Assembly: GCF_004769555.1 (NCBI RefSeq)
Contig: NZ_RQFY01000001.1
Location: 372,001 to 436,000, forward strand
Source: Leptospira koniambonensis
Lineage (GTDB): Bacteria > Spirochaetota > Leptospiria > Leptospirales > Leptospiraceae
DNA: 64,000 bases
Direction of reading: 5' to 3'
Position numbers and translations under genes: made by a program. The notes under the pieces are model-generated. The model made no database searches and was not told the DNA's origin. It saw only the letters and a program-made list of their open reading frames with translations. Below are positions 37,262 through 46,278 of this stretch, in pieces. Within the stretch, counting starts at the first letter, position 1, and each line of letters starts with the position of its first letter.

Positions 37262-39124
37262 CTATTCTTTAGAAGCAAGCTCTTCCCATTCGATGACCTT
37301 CTTTTGCAATTCCTCTTGTAAATTGCTCAGTCGTTCTCCTGATTTTCTGGCAAGCTCTGGATCGGAAGACTGTAGGTTTTGGACGAGTTCCTTCTCTTCC
37401 GTCTCCAAAGAGAGTATTTCTTTTTCTAAGGTCTCCAGCTTTCTTTTGTCTTGGTAACCAAGGCCCTTCTTCTTATTCTCTGCCGGTTTTTCTGGAGCCT
37501 TGGATACACTGGCCTTAGTTTCTTTTTCTTCGTATTCTCTATATTCCAAATATTCAGAGTAATTACCTGGGAATCTATCTATTCTCCCATCACCTTTGAA
37601 AACGAATAGATAATCTGTGACCCGGTCCATAAAGTAACGATCGTGAGAAACTACGAGGACCACTCCAGGAAAATCATCCAAGAATTCTTCCAGCACGGAA
37701 AGTGTGGGAATATCCAGATCATTAGTGGGCTCATCTAAAACTAAGAAGTTCGGATTTCTCATGAGAAGTAAAATCAGATAAAGTCTTTTCTTTTCCCCAC
37801 CGGATAGTCTTTCTATTTTGGTTTGTTGTAACTGAGGAGGGAATAAAAACCTTTCTAAAAACTGTGAGGCTGTCCAAGAAGATCCATCATTCATCTTGAT
37901 GGTGGGTGCTATCTCTTCTTTAACATAATCTATTACCTTTTTAGGTCCAGGGAGTTCTTTTCCAAGCTGATCGAAATAACCGAAACTAGTATTGAGACCT
38001 GCTGCAACATCTCCTGAGTCAGTTTTTTCTCTTCCTGTGATCATATTCAGAAGTGTGGTTTTTCCTGCACCATTAGGACCTACGATCCCGATCCTTTCTT
38101 TAGCCTTGAATACATAAGAAAATCCAGAAATTAACTCTGCTTTAGTATAAGATTTCTTAATATTCTTTAATTCTAATATTTTTCCGCCGAGCCTTCTGCC
38201 AGAAACAGAAATATCCAGGACTATATCTTTGCCTGCCTTCTTTCTTTCCATTACTTCGATCGCGCGATCTGTTCTAGCTTTTTGTTTGGTGCCTCTCGCT
38301 TTTGGCTGGCGTTTCAGCCATTCGAGCTCAGTTCTAAGAAAGGATTTTCGTTTTGCTTCTTCCTTTTCTTCGATCACCTGCATCTCTACTTTTTTTTCTA
38401 AATACAGATCATAATTCCCAGGATAAACTCTGAAATTTCCTCTATCTATTTCCAAGATGCGGTTTGCGATCTCTTCTAAAAAATATCGATCGTGTGTAAC
38501 GAGTAAAACCGCTTTGTCAGTATTTGTTAAAAAATCCTGGAGCCAAAGGATCGCATCTATATCTAAATGGTTGGTAGGCTCATCTAATACCAAAAAATTG
38601 GATTCGTCTGTTAGGGCTTGTGCAAGAGATACTTTTTTAGCCATTCCCCCTGATAACTCTCCCATTTTTCTTGAAAGATCAGGTATATTCAGTTCTCTTA
38701 ATATATTTTTAAGTTTGGATTCTAGTTCCCATGCTTGTTTGGAATCCATTTCTTCCATTGCAAGATGATATTCCTTTTCGGCTTCTTCTCCGCCTTTTTC
38801 CAGTTCGATACATGCTTTTTCGTATCTTCTGACTGTATCTAAAAGAATTCCTGAACCAGAAAGTATATGTTCTAGTACAGTTTTGTTAGGATCAAATTCA
38901 GGGAATTGGGATAAGAATGAAATTTTGAGTTCTCTGTTTCGGACTACTTTTCCAGTATCCGGTTCTTCCATTCCGAGTAAGATCCTAAGTAAGGTGGACT
39001 TTCCGGATCCATTGATCCCGAGTAAGCCGGTTTTTTCTCCCTCGTCTATTCCGAAGCTTAAGCCCTGGAAGAGTTGTTTTTCGCCGATAGATTTACCGAC
39101 CTTATCAATGGAGATTAGATTCAT
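37262..39124 (-). CDS. ABC-F family ATPase (Uup-like)
   Basis: 620 residues with two ATP-binding cassettes and no membrane domain. Walker A motifs are 'GINGSGKSTLLR' and 'GPNGAGKTTLLN'; signature motifs are 'LSGGMAKKVSLAQAL' and 'LSGGEKKRLYLILLL'; Walker B is followed by Glu in 'LVLDEPTNHLD' and 'LVLDEPTNDLD'. A charged inter-domain linker ('ELEWLKRQPKARGTKQKART') and a Lys/Glu-rich C-terminal coiled coil are present, as in Uup. ABC-F proteins bind ribosomes (translation rescue or antibiotic protection) or, for Uup, branched DNA/ribosomes. It is collinear with two upstream PAS-kinase genes but separated by 48 bases. Confidence 0.93.
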   Translation of the reverse strand: MNLISIDKVGKSIGEKQLFQGLSFGIDEGEKTGLLGINGSGKSTLLRILLGMEEPDTGKVVRNRELKISFLSQFPEFDPNKTVLEHILSGSGILLDTVRRYEKACIELEKGGEEAEKEYHLAMEEMDSKQAWELESKLKNILRELNIPDLSRKMGELSGGMAKKVSLAQALTDESNFLVLDEPTNHLDIDAILWLQDFLTNTDKAVLLVTHDRYFLEEIANRILEIDRGNFRVYPGNYDLYLEKKVEMQVIEEKEEAKRKSFLRTELEWLKRQPKARGTKQKARTDRAIEVMERKKAGKDIVLDISVSGRRLGGKILELKNIKKSYTKAELISGFSYVFKAKERIGIVGPNGAGKTTLLNMITGREKTDSGDVAAGLNTSFGYFDQLGKELPGPKKVIDYVKEEIAPTIKMNDGSSWTASQFLERFLFPPQLQQTKIERLSGGEKKRLYLILLLMRNPNFLVLDEPTNDLDIPTLSVLEEFLDDFPGVVLVVSHDRYFMDRVTDYLFVFKGDGRIDRFPGNYSEYLEYREYEEKETKASVSKAPEKPAENKKKGLGYQDKRKLETLEKEILSLETEEKELVQNLQSSDPELARKSGERLSNLQEELQKKVIEWEELASKE

Positions 39125-39172
39125 CGCTTCCAGCCTTTTTGAAACCAGATGAGAAGCAATTCTTTTAAAGAA

Positions 39173-41404
39173 CTACTTAGGGATAGGAAGTTCTATTTTG
39201 TATCTGGTGCCTATATCTACAGTTTCTAGTCCCCATTTTGCTTTCAGCTTATCCAATAACATCCCTACTAGCTGTAATCCTAATCCTTCTGATTTTCTGA
39301 CATCTACCTTTTTAGGAAGTCCAACTCCATTGTCTCCAATGGAAATAGAAAGTCCGTTATCAGTTTTGGAGATCGATACGGATATTTCTCCTTTTTGGTC
39401 TCCTGGAAATGCATATTTTAAGGAATTTGAAACTAGTTCATTGAATACTAATGCAAGCGGTATTGCAAAGTCCAAATTTAAACGTATGTCTTGGGACTCT
39501 ATTGAATAGCCCACTCTTTTGTTTGCACCGAATGATTGAACAAGTGCCACGAGTAGATTGTTTAGATATTCGGTAAAATCTGCATCCGCAATCGTATCGT
39601 TTTGATACAACTCCTTGTGAACTAGAGCCATGGATTGTATCCGTCTCTCACATTCCTTCAGAATAGAAACAAGTTTTGGATCATCAGTAAAATCAGTCTG
39701 CAAACTTAAAAGACTGGAAACCACTTGTAAATTATTTTTAACCCTGTGATGGATTTCCTTTAACATCACTTCTTTTTCATCCAAGGATTTTCTTAAGGTT
39801 TCTTCGTATTGGTATCTATCTGTTACATCTCGGATGATCTGAGTGGCACCAATCATATTATGACTTTCATCGCGGATAGAACTATAATTAATCTCGAGCA
39901 CAATGGAGTCTTTAATAAGGCCTGAAATTTTTCTTTCCATTTTGAAAACTTCGCCAGTGAGAGCCCTACTCCAATTTCGGATAATTCTTTCTCTTTCTTC
40001 CGGATTATCGATTGCGATATCCCAAATCGTTTGGCCAACTGTGATCCTTTTTCCATACAATTTCCAAACCATAAGTTCAAATGCTGTATTACATGAGATG
40101 ACTTTTAGATCCATATCCACAGCACAGATAGAATCTTTTACACCTTCTATGATTGCTTGGAGTCTATCGTTTGTTTGAAGGATCTTTTTCCTAAGTTCAC
40201 CTAATTCAAGTTCTGCCTTTTTTCTTTCGGTGATGTCTCTCACAATCACCTGCATTAATTTTTGCCCTCTTTGTTCGAATGCTATTCCGGAAACTTCTAC
40301 AGAGATATCTGTTCCATCTTTTCGAATGAATTTTTCTTCGATAGGTTCCAACGGTTCGGATTTAAGCATCGCTTTAAGAACTCTTTCAGCCACAACCTGC
40401 CTAGACTCAGGATGTATAAATTCTATGATTTGCCTTCCTTCCACCTCTTCTAAGGAATCATAACCGAGCATTTTAAGGCCTGTTTGATTTATATAAATTA
40501 CCTTTCCGTCTGCGTGCAGGCCTATCGCGTCTGGAGAAACTTCCACCAATTTTCTGTATTTTTCTTCGCTGGCAAGTAGTGCGGTTTCCCAAACAGTCCT
40601 AAGAGTTACGTCTTTTAAGAATATTACAACTTCCTTAATTGCTCCTTCTTTGGATAAGGGAGCGAAGGAAACTTCTAACTCTGAATTAGGCTGAACAGGA
40701 AATAGTTTAGAAAAATGCCATTTGACCTTAGCTCCTGAAAATGCCTTATTCAGTTGTGCTTGGAAAATTTCCTTATGAGTGTCCGAGATCAAAGATAAGA
40801 TCTTAGAATCTGAAAGTAATTCTATACCGAATTGTCTTCTGACTTCGGATCTTCCGGAAGAATTTACGTATTGTATCTTTCCCGCTTGATTTACGCGGAT
40901 TACCCACTCTTCCGTACTATCTAAAAGGATATTTGTATAAGAGAGTTGATCTTGTAGAACTATTTCACTTTTTCTTAATGGAGTTAGATCCTGAACAGAT
41001 CCATAGATCTGAGTCACTCTCTTTTTGACAGGGTCCCAGATTGGATGAGCATGATCTCTTAACCATCTAATCTGCCCATCAGGACCATAGGCCCTATATT
41101 CGTCTGCTCTAGGTGAACCGGATAGTAAGGACCTTGTCCTTTGTTTAATTAAATCCTGATCATCAGGATGAAAGTATCTTGGATCTGCAGCAGGCCATGA
41201 ATTATTAAGATCATCTAAATTGATCCCACAGAATTTTAAAAATCCTTCGTTAGCCCAGCTTAATAATAGATCTCCATTATCCGATACATCTACTCTGTAA
41301 AGATAATCGTTAAATACTTCGGGCGCGAGGGCACGAATTTCTTTTTCTATTTTTTTTCGAAGATTCCGATTTTGAAACCATTTTAAAAGTTTGGCAAGAG
41401 CCAT
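39173..41404 (-). CDS. Multi-PAS sensor histidine kinase (HisKA_2 type)
   Basis: 743 residues, soluble. It contains about four PAS/PAC units, recognisable from 'RWLRDHAHPIWDPVKKRVTQIYGSVQ' style PAC text (shown here in part: 'VTQIYGSVQDLT'), 'VSPDAIGLHADGKVIYINQTG', 'VIVRDITERKK' and 'ATQIIRDVTDR'. The kinase core begins 'MLKEIHHRVKNNLQVVSSLL' and ends with a HATPase containing 'LVFNELVSNSLKYAFP' and 'GDNGVGLP'. This core is shared with the genes at 42891-44555 and 23095-24519, suggesting duplication. The partner regulator is not adjacent. The leader carries a strong imperfect hairpin (41418-41449). Confidence 0.92.
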   Translation of the reverse strand: MALAKLLKWFQNRNLRKKIEKEIRALAPEVFNDYLYRVDVSDNGDLLLSWANEGFLKFCGINLDDLNNSWPAADPRYFHPDDQDLIKQRTRSLLSGSPRADEYRAYGPDGQIRWLRDHAHPIWDPVKKRVTQIYGSVQDLTPLRKSEIVLQDQLSYTNILLDSTEEWVIRVNQAGKIQYVNSSGRSEVRRQFGIELLSDSKILSLISDTHKEIFQAQLNKAFSGAKVKWHFSKLFPVQPNSELEVSFAPLSKEGAIKEVVIFLKDVTLRTVWETALLASEEKYRKLVEVSPDAIGLHADGKVIYINQTGLKMLGYDSLEEVEGRQIIEFIHPESRQVVAERVLKAMLKSEPLEPIEEKFIRKDGTDISVEVSGIAFEQRGQKLMQVIVRDITERKKAELELGELRKKILQTNDRLQAIIEGVKDSICAVDMDLKVISCNTAFELMVWKLYGKRITVGQTIWDIAIDNPEERERIIRNWSRALTGEVFKMERKISGLIKDSIVLEINYSSIRDESHNMIGATQIIRDVTDRYQYEETLRKSLDEKEVMLKEIHHRVKNNLQVVSSLLSLQTDFTDDPKLVSILKECERRIQSMALVHKELYQNDTIADADFTEYLNNLLVALVQSFGANKRVGYSIESQDIRLNLDFAIPLALVFNELVSNSLKYAFPGDQKGEISVSISKTDNGLSISIGDNGVGLPKKVDVRKSEGLGLQLVGMLLDKLKAKWGLETVDIGTRYKIELPIPK

Positions 41405-41417
41405 CGTAACTCCGAAC

Positions 41418-41449
41418 AGCTCCTAAGAAAACGAAGTTTCCTTGGAGCT
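41418..41449 (-). promoter_or_regulatory. Intercistronic hairpin between the hydrolase lipoprotein gene and the PAS kinase gene
   Basis: Arms 41418-41432 and 41436-41449 pair over AGCTCC/GGAGCT and a further bulged AAG-AAAC helix with a three-base loop. On the minus strand it begins at the hydrolase stop codon and ends just before the GGAG ribosome-binding site of the kinase. No U-tract is present. It may protect the upstream mRNA end or tune kinase translation. Confidence 0.5.
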
Positions 41450-42360
41450 TACTTCACTAAAAATTCTTTATAAGTATTCGCAACTTCTTCGGGTCTTTCA
41501 AGCATAGGAACATGGCCCATATCTTTCAAGATCACCTTTTTAGATCCCGCAATACCTTTTTCTAATACTCCAGCTCCGGAGACACTCAATACTCTATCAG
41601 TATCTCCCCAAAGAATAAGAGTTCTTGCTTGGATCTTATTCATATTTTCCTGTAAAGGAAATCCTGTAGATCTGATCTGTTTGAATATATATTTATTAAA
41701 TTCAGAATTTTTGATCGCCTTCTCCGCAAAATAGGAAGCTAAAAAAGAAGGAATGGGAGGAGGAGTAACAAAAATGAATTTCATCAATTCTTGAAATTCT
41801 TCTGCGTTAGTCGCAACTAAGTTATTCTTTCCCTTCTCCAAGTTTTTGGATAGCTCACTTTTTTCAGGACTGTTTACGCCAGAAGGAGCAAATAATCCGA
41901 GAGATAAAACCTTTTGAGGATAAGTCGCCGCATATACTCCAGAGATTGCTCCTCCCATGGAGTTTCCTACGATATGGAATTTTTCCCAACCAAGTTTAGT
42001 AACGAACTCATCTAAACGTTTTACTTGCTGAGCAATATTATAATCCTGATCTGCAATTCTATCATTCTCCCCAAAACCAGGAAGATCCACTGCTACTACA
42101 GTATATGTAGGAGTAAGCCATTTGGAGAATCTAGTCCAATTGTCTTTGTCTCCGCCAAATCCATGGACCATCAGGATCTTTTCGCTACCTTCTCCGCCCT
42201 CTAAATATACCCAATTCCAAGGTTCTAACTTGGTTTGTTTTTTTTCGAGTCCGGCTTTCCATCTTTCATAGCCGATACCAGTTTTGACCAGGGTCTCGGA
42301 ACAATAGGTAAGCCCGAATAAAATTAGAAAAAGGTAGATTGGGAAAAATTTGCGGTTCAT
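41449..42360 (-). CDS. Alpha/beta hydrolase lipoprotein
   Basis: 303 residues. Signal peptide with lipobox 'LFGLTYC' (Cys20), so probably lipid-anchored in the envelope. The fold is a classic alpha/beta hydrolase: 'ILMVHGFGGDKDNWTRF' (oxyanion loop), 'VVAVDLPGFGEND', nucleophile elbow 'HIVGNSMGGAISGVYAA' with serine, 'LILWGDTDRVLSV' with the acid and 'LKDMGHVPMLERP' with the histidine. All three catalytic residues are present, so it should be active as an esterase/lipase; substrate unknown. It follows the cyclic-nucleotide-binding gene by 7 bases, suggesting cotranscription. Confidence 0.88.
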   Translation of the reverse strand: MNRKFFPIYLFLILFGLTYCSETLVKTGIGYERWKAGLEKKQTKLEPWNWVYLEGGEGSEKILMVHGFGGDKDNWTRFSKWLTPTYTVVAVDLPGFGENDRIADQDYNIAQQVKRLDEFVTKLGWEKFHIVGNSMGGAISGVYAATYPQKVLSLGLFAPSGVNSPEKSELSKNLEKGKNNLVATNAEEFQELMKFIFVTPPPIPSFLASYFAEKAIKNSEFNKYIFKQIRSTGFPLQENMNKIQARTLILWGDTDRVLSVSGAGVLEKGIAGSKKVILKDMGHVPMLERPEEVANTYKEFLVK

Positions 42361-42367
42361 AATCAGA

Positions 42368-42841
42368 TCACGAATAACGTTTCTTTAATTCTCTAGCATA
42401 AGCTAAGTCATGAGTCAAAAGTCTCATTCTTTTTACCAAATAAGTGGTAATCCCTTTATAAAACTTAAGAGCGAGTTCCTTATCAGAATCCAGAATATGC
42501 TGCAGATGTTCGAAAGGAATTTCTAAAAGTTCGCAACGTTCCATTGCTTCAACTGTTCCTGCTCTTTTCCCCTGATCTAAAAACGGGAATTCTCCGAAAT
42601 GATCACCTGTGGCAATCGTGGTTACGTTTACATCGTCCCCTTTTTCGGTAGAGGTCAAAATTTTCAGAGTTCCGTACATTACCACATAGAACGCTTTTGC
42701 TTCGTTCCCTTCTTGGTAAACCGCGTCCCCTTGTTCAAGCACCTTGTATTTTGTCTTCTCCGCTATTTTAGCCAATTCATCCATAGAGAAGCTGGAAAAT
42801 AAATAAATCTGGTGTAGGATTTCTTCTGTAGTGTGTTGCAT
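42368..42841 (-). CDS. Cyclic nucleotide-binding domain protein
   Basis: 157 residues, essentially a single CNB domain with flanking helices and no DNA-binding or catalytic domain. The phosphate-binding cassette reads 'GDHFGEFPFLDQGKRAGTV', keeping the Glu and Arg that contact the cyclic phosphate and ribose, so cAMP or cGMP binding is plausible. A signal peptide is absent. It is embedded between two PAS kinases and a hydrolase lipoprotein on the same strand. The nearest cyclase in the window is the class III enzyme at 27987-30644, a possible source of its ligand (inference). Confidence 0.88.
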   Translation of the reverse strand: MQHTTEEILHQIYLFSSFSMDELAKIAEKTKYKVLEQGDAVYQEGNEAKAFYVVMYGTLKILTSTEKGDDVNVTTIATGDHFGEFPFLDQGKRAGTVEAMERCELLEIPFEHLQHILDSDKELALKFYKGITTYLVKRMRLLTHDLAYARELKKRYS

Positions 42842-42890
42842 GTGTTCCTTACCAAAGACCGAGTATTGAGCCTAGAAAAAAACCATCAAG

Positions 42891-44555
42891 CTACTTTCCT
42901 GGATTCCTGTCCGGAATTCTAAGACGAAAAACAACTCCATTTTCCGAAGTAAATTCAGAGTTTGCCTTTAACTGCCTGGATAAGATCTCTATGAGCTGGA
43001 TACCTATAGTTCCGGAGCCATTCTGATTTTCTTTTCGAAATCCCACCCCGTCGTCTGAGTATGAGAAGACGATATTCTGTTCTTCTTTAAAGATGCTGAC
43101 TTGGATTTTTCCGGAACGATCTTCTGGAAATGCGTATTTTAGGGAGTTAGTAAGAAGTTCGTTTAGGATAAGTCCCAGAGGAATTGCTCTTTCTATAGTC
43201 ACTTCCAAGGAACTTAAGTCTAATTGTAGTTTGATACGAGGAAGTCCTCCATAAGCTCTGATCAGGTTAGAAGAAACTGTGGTAAAATAATTTTCCAAGT
43301 CTACTGCTGCGAAATTTTCAGACCTATACAATTCAGCATGAACAAATCCCATAGACTTGACCCGGTTCTCACATTCTTTCAAGATCCTCTTTAAATTCGG
43401 ATCTTCTGTATTTTCATACTGTAAGCCAAGTAGGCTCGAAATTACTTGAAGGTTATTTTTGACCCTATGATGGATCTCTTGGAGCATAGACTCTTTTTCT
43501 TTTAAGGAATTCTCCAAGGTTCTAGTCATAGAATTTCTTTCGGTCACATCACGAACTATCCCCATATAACGAAATTCATCTATGCGGACTGCATTTACGT
43601 CTGCTTCTATAATTTTACCTGATTTACTTTTAAATCTTCTGCTTAAGATTGCTGGTTTACCTATCTCTAATGCAGGGATTCTGTGTTTGGAATCCGCGAA
43701 ACTATCTTCATCTAGAATATCCTTTAAAGTGAATGTTTGGAGTTCTTCTTTGCTATACTCTAAAAGTTCACACATTCTTCTGTTCACTTCAAAAATTTTA
43801 GTTTCAAAATTTGTAATGATGATTGAATCAGAGGCACTTTCCACTAAGGAACGATATCTTCTTTCACTTTCTTCTAAGGAAGAAATAGCCATCACCCTTT
43901 CCGTGACATCATATAAAATAGAAAATAGAACCCTTTTACCTCCAAACTGCAAAGGTCCACTATAAACTTCCATCTCGCGGATCTCTCCGCTTTTTAATTT
44001 ATGTCTGAACCGGAAATATTGTCTAGATTCGAGTGCCGCCTGTCTCATCTCTTCAAAAATTTGTTCTTTAGTGAACATATTAATATCAGTTACCTTCATT
44101 TGCAGAAGTTCTTCTTGGCTATATCCGTAAAATTGGCTAGCTGATTGGTTCGCGTATAAAATATCTCCAGAGTCAGGATCTAAGATCCATTTGATTGCTT
44201 GGTTGGTCTCAAAAATTTGTCGGAATGGTCTATCACTGGATAGAAATTCTTTCCAAAAAGAATTTTCAAGAAGAGAAGCTGAGCCTTCTTCCATTGGTTC
44301 CATCTTGATCCAAAACATCCCATGAGTGAGAGACCAACTAGCGAGAAGTCCTGTACTTCCCGGAAATGAAAGAGGGCTTTTTCCTGGCAGCCAAGAAAGT
44401 ACGGCACTTCCATTCTCCCCTTGGATCTTCTCTGTTCCATTTAAAAAATAAGAGAGAGGATTTTGTCTCCAGGATTCCAGAGGAAGATTGGTCTCAAGGA
44501 TCAATCCGGAAGGATCCATTAGAATACACCAGTATGGAAAGAATGAGGACTTCAT
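42891..44555 (-). CDS. PAS-domain sensor histidine kinase (HisKA_2 type)
   Basis: 554 residues, soluble. The N-terminal ~110 residues are unassigned. PAS domains follow ('QAIKWILDPDSGDILYANQSASQFYGYS', in part 'ILYANQSASQFYGYS', and 'SLVESASDSIIITNFET'), with PAC text 'FSILYDVTERV' and 'MGIVRDVTERN'. The kinase core is 'MLQEIHHRVKNNLQVISSLLG', then a HATPase with 'LILNELLTNSLKYAFP' and 'SDDGVGF'. It is closely similar in layout to the kinase at 39173-41404. It lies 49 bases upstream of the CNB-domain gene in the same direction; its promoter must lie in the 176 bases shared with the divergent DUF445 gene. Confidence 0.92.
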   Translation of the reverse strand: MKSSFFPYWCILMDPSGLILETNLPLESWRQNPLSYFLNGTEKIQGENGSAVLSWLPGKSPLSFPGSTGLLASWSLTHGMFWIKMEPMEEGSASLLENSFWKEFLSSDRPFRQIFETNQAIKWILDPDSGDILYANQSASQFYGYSQEELLQMKVTDINMFTKEQIFEEMRQAALESRQYFRFRHKLKSGEIREMEVYSGPLQFGGKRVLFSILYDVTERVMAISSLEESERRYRSLVESASDSIIITNFETKIFEVNRRMCELLEYSKEELQTFTLKDILDEDSFADSKHRIPALEIGKPAILSRRFKSKSGKIIEADVNAVRIDEFRYMGIVRDVTERNSMTRTLENSLKEKESMLQEIHHRVKNNLQVISSLLGLQYENTEDPNLKRILKECENRVKSMGFVHAELYRSENFAAVDLENYFTTVSSNLIRAYGGLPRIKLQLDLSSLEVTIERAIPLGLILNELLTNSLKYAFPEDRSGKIQVSIFKEEQNIVFSYSDDGVGFRKENQNGSGTIGIQLIEILSRQLKANSEFTSENGVVFRLRIPDRNPGK

Positions 44556-44731
44556 GATCTAAAAACAGGAGAGGACTATCTCAGAGATTAATTTGACTCT
44601 GAAAAATCTTTTTTCAAAACCACCGGAAAAGATCCAAAAAACAGACGGAAAAATAACTTGCAGTGCACTCAGTCGAAAAGGATTTTGCAATAGAACCGAA
44701 TAGTATAGCGTACGCTACAGGAATTGAAAAT

Positions 44732-45967
44732 ATGGAATTGCCCTTTCTCAATATAGTTATTACCAAAGAATGGATCGGGATCGCAATGATGCCTCTTACC
44801 TACGGATTCGTGGGTTGGTTTACCAATGTGGTAGCCTTAAAAATGACCTTCTATCCTTTAGAATTTGTGGGAATTCCTCCATATTTAGGATGGCAAGGGA
44901 TCGTTCCTAAGAAGGCCCAGAAATTAGCACTGAAATCGGTAAATATTATGACCGAGAGGCTGATCAAGGTAGAAGACTTTTTCTCTAAAGTGGATCCGGA
45001 CCAATTAGAGACCGAGTTCCAACCTGTTCTAAATGATCTAATTCCTTCTGCAACTCATGAGATCGTTCATCATATCAATCCTGTCTTAAGAAAACATTTA
45101 GAGAATGGGCATGGAGAAGAGATCGTAAGAGCAGTCCAAGAAAAATGCGCTCATACAGTGAAAAATATCATGACCCAGGTGAAGGAGAATGTATCCTCCG
45201 TTTTCAATTTCAGATCCCTGGTTCTACGCAAACTTACAGGTCCGAATGTAGAAAGGATCGTAAACATATTCGAAGAAGTTGGTTCTAAAGAATTCAAATT
45301 TATAGAACATTGTGGCTGGGCACTCGGTGGATTACTCGGGCTCGTACAAATTGTCCTCTGGATCTATTTTCCGATCTGGTGGACCCTTCCTATCCAAGGA
45401 ATTATTGTAGGATATATTACAAACTGGGTGGCTCTCACAATGATCTTCCGACCTCTTTATGAGAAAAAAATCGGACCGATCAAATACAGAGGATTATTCA
45501 TCGCGAGACAGGAAGAAGTTTCTAAAAAATATTCAAACGTATTCGCAACCCAAGTTCTGACAGCAAGAAACGTTTTAGAAGAGATCTTATACAAAAGAGC
45601 TGCAAGAACATTGGTAGAAACTATCCAAGCAGAAACAGAATCTGCTGCTACTCGCCTAAACTTGTCCGGACATTTGGATGAGGAGAATAAGGGAGAAGAT
45701 TCAGATTTCGAGAATACCAAAAAAGAAGTTATCCGCAAGGTAAGTGATTCTTTGGCAGGAAGTTCTACTAAACTTGAAACATATATGGGAAGAGCGATGA
45801 GCATAGAAAATAATATGTTCAAACGTATGAAGGATCTCCCACCTGAAGAATTTGAACCAATCTTAAGATCCGCTTTCCAAGAAGATGAGTACGTTCTTAT
45901 TCTGATCGGTTCTGTTTTAGGAGCAATTGTAGGTCTTGTACAAGGGATCTATATGATCGCGGTGTAA
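44732..45967 (+). CDS. DUF445 family membrane protein
   Basis: 411 residues from the ATG at 44732, preceded by AGGA at about nine bases. A GTG at 44663 would add 23 residues without membrane or conserved character and lacks a ribosome-binding site. DUF445 signatures are present twice: 'GFVGWFTNVVALKMTFYPLEFVG' split over the first helix and 'GIIVGYITNWVALTMIFRPL' at the centre. Each is followed by 'GIVPKKAQKLA' or 'GLFIARQEEVSKKY', and the protein ends in a hydrophobic 'LGAIVGLVQGIYMI'. The family is widespread and of unknown function, probably envelope-associated. The next gene begins 1 base after its stop. Confidence 0.88.
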   Translation: MELPFLNIVITKEWIGIAMMPLTYGFVGWFTNVVALKMTFYPLEFVGIPPYLGWQGIVPKKAQKLALKSVNIMTERLIKVEDFFSKVDPDQLETEFQPVLNDLIPSATHEIVHHINPVLRKHLENGHGEEIVRAVQEKCAHTVKNIMTQVKENVSSVFNFRSLVLRKLTGPNVERIVNIFEEVGSKEFKFIEHCGWALGGLLGLVQIVLWIYFPIWWTLPIQGIIVGYITNWVALTMIFRPLYEKKIGPIKYRGLFIARQEEVSKKYSNVFATQVLTARNVLEEILYKRAARTLVETIQAETESAATRLNLSGHLDEENKGEDSDFENTKKEVIRKVSDSLAGSSTKLETYMGRAMSIENNMFKRMKDLPPEEFEPILRSAFQEDEYVLILIGSVLGAIVGLVQGIYMIAV

Positions 45968-45968
45968 T

Positions 45969-46268
45969 ATGGATCTGATCAAAGTTACAGATTCTGATCC
46001 TGACTCATTCCTCCGGAAATTGACAAAAGCAATCTCCGGAGGAGAATTAGGTGCTATTACAAAATTCGATCTGAAAGAAGATGATTTTTGTATCAAATTT
46101 TCAGGACTAGGTGAATCCAGGATCTGGTTTAAATTACAAAGAGAAGGAGAAGGATTTTCCGCCGTCAAAAAAAGGGAAAAGATTGCTTTACTACATTTAG
46201 CATTCAGATCAGAAATGGAAAAAAATTTGGAAAATATTCTGATCCGGTTAGGAGCAGAAGTTTCCTAA
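45969..46268 (+). CDS. Small protein of unknown function, 99 residues
   Basis: Not recognised. The sequence is balanced in charge, with no signal or membrane segment: an N-terminal helix ('DSFLRKLTKAISGG'), a short strand pair ('FCIKFSGLGESRIWFKLQ') and a long C-terminal helix ('EKIALLHLAFRSEMEKNLENILIRLGAEV'). It is placed tightly between the DUF445 gene (1 base) and an alpha/beta hydrolase gene (10 bases), which supports a real gene in an operon. No function is proposed. Confidence 0.75.
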   Translation: MDLIKVTDSDPDSFLRKLTKAISGGELGAITKFDLKEDDFCIKFSGLGESRIWFKLQREGEGFSAVKKREKIALLHLAFRSEMEKNLENILIRLGAEVS

Positions 46269-46278
46269 ACATTACAGA

